Shown here: piece after piece, positions 23,948 to 35,500 of the stretch
Numbering within the stretch: the stretch's first letter is position 1
How the letters are laid out: each line of letters opens with the position of its first letter
NCBI GenBank assembly: GCA_000310025.1
Contig: FN649741.1
Span: 6,543,070 to 6,607,069, forward strand
Source: Ectocarpus siliculosus
Taxonomy: Eukaryota > Sar > Phaeophyceae > Ectocarpales > Ectocarpaceae
Direction: 5' to 3'
Length of the DNA: 64,000 nt
Made by a program: the position numbers and the translations under genes
The notes under the pieces: generated by a model
Database searches by the model: none
What the model was told of the DNA's origin: nothing
The model's input: only the letters and a program-made list of their open reading frames with translations

Positions 23948-26900
23948 TCACTCCCCCCCTCCCCTATGTTGCGACACCCCGAGCTGCGAGCCGCCGCCCG
24001 ACCGATACCCGGACGTGTTGTTCGACGATGAAGTCGCCCTCGCCGTGGCAATCCCGCTGCCGCTGCCGTTGCCGCTGCCACTCCCGCTACCGCCGCCGGC
24101 GTTGTAAGTGTTGCCGTTCTCCAGCAGGGCGGCGATCTTGGCGAGGTGAATCTCGAGGGAGCTCATCCTCGCCTCCAGGCGGGCCGCCCGGTCCTCCGCC
24201 ATCTTGCCCGATTCCCGGAACGACTCCCGGAAGCTGTTGGCGGTCGTGACGGTGATGTCGTCGCGGAGCTGCTTGACGTGCTCTACGGTCGTGCCCATCT
24301 TGGCGTCTCGAGGCAGAACCTGTGAGGTGCGGGCTCTCTGCGGTTAGTTCTGGCATCGAACGCGCCATAGCTGGCCAATTCAGGTCGCGAATCGTATTCA
24401 TTCGAAATACAGAGATGAAAAAAAAAACGCGAAAAGATTTCGTCGAATTATCGAGCAGTAGCAGCAGCAGCAGCAATGGAAACCACAACCTCCAGACTAA
24501 CAACCACAACAACGGCGTGCCTGCGAGTCCTTGAGCGGGTTCTTAAGCTGCCGCCGGAGGTCATCCACCCCGATGTTGGCAAGCCTCTTCAGCAGACCCG
24601 CGAGGTCGTAGTCTCCCCCCCTCTGGAGCTTGTCCTTGCGAGCGTTCCTCGAGGAATGCTTTCCGAGACCGCTGGTGCCGTCGGAGCTCCCGTCCTATAA
24701 ATGAACAAATAACCAGCAACAGCAACAACAACGAAAAAAACACGGCGGGGAACGGCGGCGCGTGATCATTATACGACGGCAAGGGAAAATCGTCGCACAA
24801 GAAAATGAACCATGAACCAGTGCGACGTGTTCTCGCAATGCAGAGCCAAGCAACAAGGGTTCTCACAGGCAGCGAGATGAGCAACACTATTTTGGCTGCC
24901 TACGACGAACTTAGGAAGGCTGCGGGGAGTTACGAAAGAAAAGACAGGCAGACCGCCTAGCAAGAAACAGAACATCGCTCAACGGAACGGGTAGAAACAA
25001 AACACTACACATTCACACAACTAAAACAAGCACAAGAGTTCTACGCTACAATCAAGCCGCACTACTTCGTAGCAAAAAAATAAACAAAAACCAGGTTGGT
25101 CATCAAACAACATTGCCACATAGTTGATCGTTAATCTGTGCAACAGACGAACTTGTTGTGCCTTCGCAAGAAAACGAGGGCAACAAGAGGACTCACCCCA
25201 ACGAATATGGTGAGCAATCCAAGAAAAAGTGCTATCATCACGAGCCCGGGGGCGGTGATGACGTACTTGAGGCGCTCTGACTTGCGGTCCACTTCTTTCG
25301 AAGCCTGCGTGTCGACAAGGACGGTAGCGTTGTAGTCAGCAAGCCGTCAGTCACAGGGCGGTACACAAGGCGTTGAACAAAAAAAACACGCCAACATTCC
25401 TGCTTCCCATTCCCGTCCAGAGAGCCCGGAAAACACAAATCGCCTCAATTCTTCATTACGAAAAATACTCGTCTAGATGATAATACCACACAAAATAAAA
25501 GAGCACCATATCAAAATGTGTGACACCAACACTTCAACCTTCCCCTTCCACACCCACATCGCCCAACGCAAGACAGCACCGCACCTGCCCCCCGAACAAA
25601 AGGTGCCAGATACTCCACGGGATGGACACAAACCACATGGCGATCGCGAGGGCCGCCCCCAGCGGCCCCATCACCAGCCAGAACAGGAAGCAGCCGATGC
25701 GCATCATGAGCAGGGGGTACTTGCTCTTGGGCACGCAGGGCTTGAGGAGCAGGCAGGTGGTGAGGTGGACCAGGTTGAGCGGCGACGGTAGGACGTCGTG
25801 CTCGACGACACGGTTCCACTGCTGGACGATCTGCGTGCGGGTGAAGTGGAACTGCGGGTGTGCGGGCGTGCGGGGCAATAGCGAGAACGAGAACGAGAAT
25901 GAGGATAAAGGACGACGGGAGCAAGGCAGACGAAGCAACAACAACAACAACAACAACGACAACGACAACGACAACAACAACAACGATAACGATAACGACG
26001 AAAACGAAAACAACATCATCGCTGTTTCTAGCAGCTGCAAGCAGCAGAGGGAGCAAACCCACCTTCGCCTTGGCCTGGCTACGGACTTCCGAGTGCGCTC
26101 CCGTGAGGAAGGCGATGAGGAGGTTCAGCAGCACGATTCCCATCACGGTCAGGAACGCCACCATCAGTCCAACTCCAGCCGAGCCGTATCTGTTGCGAGA
26201 GGCGGCGCGGGGGCGGGGAACGGGTTGCTACTTAGTTCCCCATGACGCGAAGAAAAAGGGTTCTAGAAGTGTGATGCCGAGGTCTTCCCGAAAAAAAAAA
26301 AAACCCGACAAATTGTGTACGTACTTTGGAATGCAAGACACCCCCTAACATACGTGTTTTCCTGGGTCCTTTGTGCCGCCCCCATAAAGATACCCTTGCC
26401 GGCCTCTTACAATTTCTTCGAATTTCACCACCAATCAAACAGACCTATGACCGCGAGTATCTTGGTCTCAAGAAACGGTTACAATAGTCCTCCTGCAAAT
26501 TGGCTTTTTCTGCTAAAGTAATTGCCCCGCACCTGACGCCGGAGAACTCGTTGAAGTCGAAGTCTCCGAACATGGCGCGGAACATGGTCAGCGCCGACTC
26601 CGGGAAGGTGGAGAAGGACGGGAGGTAGATCTCGGAGATGTCGAACGACATCGGGTCCAGGGTGGCGGAGTTGTCGCCGCTGCTCGTAAGGAGACCGCTG
26701 CTCATACACCAAAAGAAAAAAGAAGCAAAAAGCGATGGCGATGCCACAAGATCGTCAGCACAGATGAAAGACAAGAGCAAATAAGGTCACCACAAAGAGT
26801 GGGTTTAGGTTTTCGCGTGAAAGCGAGAGAGAGGGAGAGAGGGAGGGAGGGAGGGAGGGTCTCTCCACTGGTGGGTAGGACGGCTGGACGGCGTCTTGGT

Positions 26901-27111
26901 TGAATCGAACCTCTCCAAAACATGTGGTTGGTTCTCTCCAGTGCCTCTGCTTCGTGTCTGTCTAGCTGCCCCCAACCTCTCCGGCTGCGGCTGCGGGAAG
27001 TGACCGCGAATCCCTGTATGTACATCGCAACACACGAAGACCCGCTACCAAGCAACGACGTGGTAGGGGGATCAAGACGGAGATACCAGGCTCCAACAGC
27101 ACCAACAGCAC

Positions 27112-27149
<38 letters not shown>

Positions 27150-29487
27150 CTCCATGCCCATACCAACATTTACCAGCAGCGACAAAACAACATCCTCCTC
27201 AACCACACGAGCCAGCGGTGCAAGACACCAACGACGCACCCCCGGAGCCCCCCCCCCCCCCATCTCACCGTGCCCCCCCGCGGTTAAACCACAGCACCCC
27301 CTCCGTGTCCTCTTCTTCCTCCGGAAGGCTGTTGGAGGACGACCCATCGTCGTCATCGAGGCTAGGGGTGGTCCCGCCGAACAGGGCGAACATGGCCATC
27401 GCGAACCCGAGCAGGATCACTCCGATCACCACTCCGAACCGCACGACTTCCTTCAGCATTCGGAAGAGGATCTGCCACGCAAAACAGAAAAAGGCCGTGA
27501 ATCGAATTGGCACAAAAAAGAAAGCGTGCAAGTATTTTCGGGTTGGAGACACGGAAGATTTGGACAGACTTGAGCGTTGAGAAGCCACGGGAAGGGATGA
27601 GCAGGGGATGAGTTGGTGGGGGCTTCGCGATTTCGGGCCAAGGGTTTGCACGTGGGCGAACGCTATTCGGGTTTTGAAACTCGAGGTTGACGACGAGGCG
27701 GTAAAGCATTCGCCGGGAGGTACGGGGGTGTTATGCACTGGACCCCCGTTGGATGCTGCAGTACAGAGAGGATCTATGTGCGCGCGCATGTCCGAGAGAG
27801 GTATCCACGCCAAAAATCACGGACACGGTCAACATTAATGGTACGCACGGGGGGGGGGGCGGCGCCAGCTACAACAGTCCCATCGTGCTATTCTGCCCAC
27901 GCAAGCTCAACTCGTGACGCGGCCCAAAATTCTTCGGCCGCCAAACGAAACAGATGACCGCAGTACTGAAACATCGGAAAGAACACGAACCCCCTACAAC
28001 ATCGATCGACATCTGCCCACCTGGACCATGAGCCCGAGGTTCTCGTCGATCTGCGCCAGGAACAGCACGCGGGAGAAGAAGAGCGGCGCCGCCATCGCGA
28101 AGAACAGCTGGGCCAGGAAAAACGCCTCCTCCTGCAAGAAACAAACCAGACAGACACAACGACACACGACGCTTGAAGTTTCAGGTGACTGCTGCTGTTG
28201 TAGGTTCACACCGTGATTGCCGCTGCTGCTGCCGTTGTTGATGACAATGACTCGTTTGGTTGTCTTCGTTTTACCAATGGCCCCCAATTGTTGAACTGTT
28301 TTCACATTAAAAACCGTTCCGATCTCTGCTCCGTACCTCCTTCAAACGTCCGCATCGGTCCACTGCTGACGACAACTTCGTCCGTGGTCACAGGCCAAAC
28401 ACGCCTTCTCTCCCCTCCCCGAAAAAAATACCAACAGTCGCGGCGACTTCGATTGCACGTGCCACGGATGTCTGGCGGTCCTCGGGCATGTACCGACGAG
28501 CCTCCTCCTTGCCCCTGAGCACGACCCTTGACCCCATGACAACATGCGTACCCCCCCCCCCCCCCCCCCGANNNNNNNNNNNNNNNNNNNNNNNNNNNNN
28601 NNNNNNNNNNNNNNNNNNNNNNNNNNNNNNNNNNNNNNNNNNNNNNNNNNNNNNNNNNNNNNNNNNNNNNNTTCTTTGGGGGGCGGGCCAGTAGACCCAT
28701 GGAGAACCCCCCCCCCCCCCCCCCGCACCTGAATCACGTCGCTTCCGAAGGCCACCATCCGGAAGGTGAACGCCGCGCAGACAAGTCCGAGAAGCACGGC
28801 CTCGACCACGTTCCACAGCTCAGACTGCCCCCTCAGCTTCCGCACGTACCGAGCCTCTCCCAGCTCGTTCACCATGTTTCCCTATCCGTTAGCGAGGTGC
28901 GGGGTGCAGAAGTGATTCAGACGATGAAGCTACATTCTTGAAAAGAGAAACCGCGGGTGTAGCCGAAGTGATCATTTCTTCGGCCAATGATGCGGGATTG
29001 ACTCACGAAGGATACGATTGACGGCTTGTAGACAAGAGCATCGCAACGACAGACCGAACGAAGGTGAAAACAAATATGCAGGAAGATAAAAAAAAGTTAA
29101 AAGCAGCCGTTCATCTGTCGAAAGGGCACCCACCGCGGATCGGTCAACAATCGGCTTGTAGACGAGAACATGCAAAGAAGAAGGAAGGTGGTTGTAAAAC
29201 AAAACATAGTACATAGGACAACAACAAAAGCGCTACGAAATTGACCTTTTGAGTGAATATCGCAAACGTGGTAGGTACCCATCGACGATCGGTGTGAAAG
29301 TAAGCAAGGCATCGAAAGCATCGCTCCCCCGCCTCTCTCAACGTGTAACCCCCTCACCAACATGTAGACGTAGAACGCCACCTCCTTGGCGGGTATTTTC
29401 GTGGGTGACTCCAGCTTTACCACGAAGCAGAAGAGGATAAGCATGGACCTGGTCCGGACACGCGCAGCACAGAGAAAGGAATAGTTC

Positions 29488-29534
<47 letters not shown>

Positions 29535-32500
29535 GACTTTCGGAACCAATACAACACGAAGGACGTCAGCCAACGGGCAAGCATCCAAGGCAGGGCACAG
29601 AAAAAAAAAACGACACACGATAATATCCTTTGTGACGCCGGTTGGTACGTCCTCCGACTTAAAAACGCGGCGCTGACAGCGTGGTAGGCAGTAACATAGA
29701 ACCCACAATATCACCACTACCACCGCCATCGTAACGCCGACCTAAATGAGCCCCCCCGCCAGCAACAAACTCGCCAGGGCAGCACCCCGCCAAAAACACA
29801 CAACAAGAACATGGTGACGCATCGTCAAACTGACCCAAAACAAATATCACGACCACAAGACAGAATCAAGGGACAGACAAACCAGCCAGAGCAACACTGA
29901 AGGATGTTAGGCCAACAACAACAACAAGGCACCAGCAACATCCAACGCCAAGATGCTCACAGGTAGGTAACAACATCGCAGGCCATCCGGACCGCCGGAA
30001 CCTCGTAGAAAGCGTCCGGCCGGCTCGCCAGACCAACGCAGTTGAACTGCAGCCCCGGAATCAGCGACGTCCTTCGCAAGGCGCTTCCCTGCTCGAGATG
30101 CAACCAGCGACAACAATAATTGTCCCAAAAACCGACGCAACAAAACGTTAAACAACGTGCGTTGAAACGAAAAAGTGGCGGACATTTAACATGACATAAT
30201 GAAAATTCAAACACACAATTTGCGTATTCTATGTACCTGCTGTGCAGAGGCAAGATATTTCACCCGCCCGACAGCGGCTACGCGCTCAGTGTACATAAAA
30301 GGACACATTCACCCTCAAACCCTCGTCAAAAACCAAACAACGTGAAACTTTGGTAACATCATCTGTGTTGCCAAGAAAGAGATGCCTTCCAGCCGCCCCC
30401 AAAAAGGGGCAGCACAAACCACCACCACACCCGCACCTGGATCAGCTCGAAGGGGACGCAAAGCCTCATCCTCACGGCGCCGACCACGTTGTCCGGTGCG
30501 GCCCCGTACGGCAGCCCGAGCACAAACCTCCTGGTGTCCCTGTTGTGCATGTCGGGCATCTTCCAGCTCGCGCCGCTGAACACGCCGGGCAGGCCCCTGG
30601 AAAACTTTCGCGACACGTAGGCGAGCACGATGTTCGTCGAGAAGAACTCCAGGCGACGGGTCTCCAGCGCCCTGGCCAGGGGCCCCGTGAAGGAACTGAT
30701 GCGCTTGCCCCCCATCTCGGGCTCGAGCAGCCACTGCACGGCCTCGAAGCCTTGCCCGGTGTCCATGTAGTTCTCCGCGAAGCCGGCCATGTTGGGCGGC
30801 AGCTGCTGGAGCATCTCCTGCACCAGCTCGTCGACGTCGGACTGTTGTGGTTCGGGGGGGGGGGGTGTTGTGGGGTGTTGTGGGGGGGGGGTGTTGTGGG
30901 AAAATATGAGAGAGAGTGAAGGGGGCGGTGTACTCAACAGCAGTGTGTAAGTTGTTAGACCATTGACCACGCGTCCTCGAAAGGACGAAACATGGGGAGG
31001 GCGCATTCATTGTGTTGTTGCACGAGATCCATATCAATCAGACTTACGCTGAGTGCGGAGGAGGCCGGGTGGATACTACACAACTGCTGTGCTATATTGG
31101 GGGTACCAAAAGAGGACCGCTGGGCATTCGGACCGACACAGCGGGATACAAAAAAAACAAATTTATCGGGGTGGCGTGGCATGTCCAACAAACGCCGATT
31201 TCGAGGGTGAAATGACCCGCTACTCCGGTCTCAAAGGCATCTCAAGGAGGTAGGTCACGGTGGCCGTGGTCTCTCATTCGATTCCAGCATGATTCCAACC
31301 CCATCCGGTTCGATCCAAATCCTCCATCCTAGAGCCAAACCTGCATGCGAAGCAAGAACTGCCGGTGCTTGGCATCCCTGTCCGCCGCGCGGCTCACCGC
31401 CCTCAGCACGTTGTGGGCGGGAATGAGCGGATTCCTGAATGAAAGTAGGAAATGCAAAGCGAATCCAGAGACAACACACAACAGGGAACAAAATGACAGG
31501 CGGAGGCGGGGGCGGGGGCGGGGGCGGCGGCGGCGGCGGCGGCGGCGGGGGGTAGTCATTGAACGGGAGGGAGGAAGGACACATGGGTGTGAAGAAGAAA
31601 GGAGCGGTGAGCCAGATGACGAGCCTTTCGAGAGCGCTCGTCTTCGCGAAGAGTGTACGTTGGGCGCGCCAATCAACGACGCTGGTTATTTCCTGTCCTG
31701 CCGCAGTGCCGCACGGTTCCCGTCTGAGACGTCAGCAACACGATGCTGTATGTTTGCATCGAAGCACAACACCCGGGTACGTACGCAGCGGTTCGCCATG
31801 CCTTTTTGTGTTTCGAGGCGGCCAATGATCCCGTCCCAGGCACGACTACAGTACAAACCTCGCTGTGGTGATGCCCTTCCAGATGCACCGGTTGAACGCC
31901 GCCGCCCCCACCGCCAGATCTCCCGAGAGCAGGGTCGTCACCGTCTGGTCACTTATTTCGCACCCGTACGCCATCAGGCAGCTCAGCGTGTCCAAACGCC
32001 CGTAGGCGGCGGCGTAGTCAACAGCGGTCCTGCGCAGAACAAAGCATCGCGGGGGTTTCACCGAGAGGAGAAGGGGAGTGTGTGATCGGTTTTGCATTGG
32101 AAGAGGGAAGCGTTTTTGTGCTTGTATTCGGTTTGTCCTTGCATGGTTTCATCGGTGGGGATGTTGTTTTTTGACCTTCTAACCCATGAGAAAAAAAAAA
32201 AAAGAACGCCAGTTTACAATCTAAACGAGCTTCAGAGGTTCCAGGATAAAAAATCATGGTCGTCATCACCATAATCGACACCAACGTAATCATGATCAAC
32301 AAGTACAACAATATCACTACAAACCACTCGATCAACAACAAGCCAACATCATCACCACTGTCACTAACAACATCAATAGCAACAGCAAAACACAATAACG
32401 GCACCTCTGTACGCCTGTCCTTTGCCGTGCCGGCGCGCTCCTTCACCATCAACATCAGCAACAACACATCAACATCCACGACTGCCTTCACAATCAGCAA

Positions 32501-35500
32501 CAACACATCCACATCATCACGGCGATCATCACAATCAGCAACAACACATCCACATCATCACGGCGATCATCACAATCAGCAACAACACATCAACATCGTC
32601 ACGGCGATCATCACAATCAGCAACAACACATCCACATCATCACGGCGATCATCACAATCAGCAACAACACATCAACATCATCACGGCGATCATCACAATC
32701 AGCACCAACACATCAACATCAACGACGACATCACCATCACGACGGCCATCAATCACAACCAGCAACAACCCAACAAAGAGGGCACCCCACCTTTGCCGAC
32801 GGGCTTCGTCGATGTCGCACATGCACCCGAGCAACTCCGACAGGAGGGGGTTAAGGCTGCGCGAGTCGAGGGAGCTAGAGGCCGCCGCGAACATGAGAGG
32901 CGTCGGCAGGTCAGAGTCCTTATCGTGAGACTGAGATAGCTGCTCCTTCAGCTGCGAAGGCAAAACGACGTATCCAGAGGGCGGGGTGGGGTGAGAATGT
33001 TTGATGGGGTTGAACGTCAGTGTCTGATGGAGGTGGATCGCACACAAGGTCAGAGCCGGATCAGAGAATCAGCCCGGGTGGGGGGTGGGGGGGGGGCACG
33101 TAAAGTGGCGAGATCATGACACGCCTTTCTTCAGGCGCGAAAATGAAGGCGGGAGGCGGCAAGCCGCAATACGATAGCAGCACGCACAGCAGGATGGGGG
33201 GCGAAACTAACTTCCAGAGGAGATGGGCGCAGATCCTTTTCTGGTTTGCGTATATGCCCCGCCCTGTGAAATTCCGTTAAAATATATGGTTCCATACGCT
33301 GGTAGCAAGCGTTTTCCTGTTGTGCTTTTTTTCTGTGCTGTGTCCTTTCAGAAGTGGTGGTACTGTATGTACTGACTGGTAGTTGGCGTTCTTCTGTCTT
33401 GTTTTCTTTCCTGTCCCGCCCTGTCACATATTGTACACACCTCGTCGGCCTCCATGTAGTTGACGAGGGCGGTCATGACGGCGCCCATAGCCTCGGCGTT
33501 TCCGCGGGCCGCCGCGTGGAGCGGGGTCCAGCCGTACTTAGCCGTCGCCGCCAGTTGTTCCGCCACCTGTAACGGCCAGAATACGAACCAAAACACAACA
33601 ACAGAGGTGTAATGTCACGAAATAAACAAGGGCTTACACGAACGACTGGGTGGGAAGCGAGCGGCCATTGCGGGAACACGTGAACAAACATCATACGCGT
33701 ACACGAACGACAGCGTGGGGAGCTGTCATTGTTGCAACACATGGATGGTGGCATGATACACGCGTATACAAACGGCTGGGAGGCAAGAAACCTGCCATTG
33801 TTGCAACAGATGAAGTCATCATACGCGTACACAAACGACAGGCTGGAAAAGCTCACATTGTTGCAACAGATGCAATCATGTTTAGCGTATAAATACATAA
33901 CCTAGACGGAAACCTTCGTCATAACAGATGGCATGTTACATTCGCGTACAACACTATCAATACCAGGTGGAGCGCTGCTAATGTTGTAACAGACGAAAAC
34001 CCCAACAGGCCAACAACAAAAATGATATACAGAAGTGGTCGTGGTCCCTGTACACGGCCGCTTATAGTTAGCGCCGACAGGTTTGCCCGGCTTTACGCAC
34101 CTGATCTCTTCCCAGGTTGTCCTCGATGGCGACAACCACCGCACGGAAAACCTCTGCGCTCCCGCTCCAGGCGGCGTGCATCAAGGGGCACCACGCGCGG
34201 AGGTCTCGTGCCTGGAGCTCGTTCATCTGAAAACGACAACACACACAAGACAAAAAGAAGAAGGTACACGTCACGAAGAGCAAACAGAAACAGCAATAAA
34301 GAACACGGCGGTGACTTTATCGGGGGGAGGATGTTTTTCACCGAGCCGTGGCACGATTTTTTTTTTCTCAAATGATTGGTGTTTTATCGGGGGGAGGATG
34401 TTTTTCACCGAGCCGTGGCACGATTTTTTTTTTTCTCAAATGATTGGTGGAAAGTTTAACGAATGGAAGCGACGCCGCAGACAGCAGTGTTCCATAAAAC
34501 GCACGAAACATGGCAGGGAGGCACAGAACGACGTCGGCGCATGCCATACTCTTTGCCACCCGGCTAAAAAGACAGTACCCACTCGCGGGCGTATCGTCTT
34601 GTCGGCAAGGATGGCAAAAACATCACGCCCGTAGCAACAGCAGCTCAGTAGCCGCTCATCCTATCACCACTACCCGCCACCGGAGTTTCCAACGCCTGGC
34701 AATCAAACAAAGGAGCCGTAGCAGCAGCAGCAGCTTACCGCGACTACCCGCACCCGAACATCCCAACCCCAGATGAACAAACGAAAGAGCCGCAGCACCA
34801 CCACTACCCACCACCAAGCAGCAGCTATGAAGCATGCCACAACTACCACTGAACTTTCCAACGCCTGGCAACAAAAAAAGAAGCCGTTGCAGCAGCACCA
34901 GCAGCACCAGCACCAGCGAACCATCACTACCCACCACCCTGACTCACCAGCGCCTCCACCCCGAGACGACTCCTGATCGCGTCCATCACGGCCGTGTACG
35001 TCTGGACATTCTTGCCTGCCGCGGCCTGCATCAACGGCGTACCTTGCTCCCTGGCAACAACAAAAAAAGAAACGGGGATCAAAAGAGCCTCTGTCAGCCA
35101 GGCACCTGTCAGACAAAACAGAGAGAGGTCTGTACAAACATGACCAACACCCAGCGGGCGATGACAGACGATACGAAACCTCGTGTCTCTCTCGTGACTG
35201 CAACGATGAACGCCTCCCGCGACCCACTTCTACGACTATTTGCCACTAGCACCCTCCCGTTCCCGTTCTCCCATTCTAGGTCAGCACGCAGACAACGCAC
35301 TACGCTAAATAGCGGTGAGATTAGGTCTCGTCCAAGAAGAAGAATACGGCAGTCTCCCATTGGCAGCGATGCAGCACATGACAGCAAAAAAAAAACAAAA
35401 AAAACGCAACAATCTTCTCCTCACCGGTCTTGGGCGACGAGCTCAACCTCCGCCTCCTCCTGGCTCATGGTCCGCACCATGGCGCCCACGGCCAGGACGT

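Noticed and set aside
25511-26164. Single 217-codon ORF covering the S6 exon and the following intron
   Set aside because: Only the first part is coding; it reads on into a CAA/CGA microsatellite intron. The spliced model restores the TRP-box exon in frame.
28302-28875. ORFs running across the N gap
   Set aside because: Translation through unknown bases is meaningless; only 28729-28881 is supported as an exon.
29000-29160. Duplicated micro-exons ending at GTGAGT/GTGGGT-like donors
   Set aside because: The flanking exons (29358-29448 and 28729-28881) already join in phase and give a continuous S2-S3 sequence; the blocks are more simply intronic repeats.
32491-32736. CRISPR-like repeated array
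   Set aside because: Units are contiguous 41-mers without distinct spacers and lie in a eukaryotic intron; it is a minisatellite.
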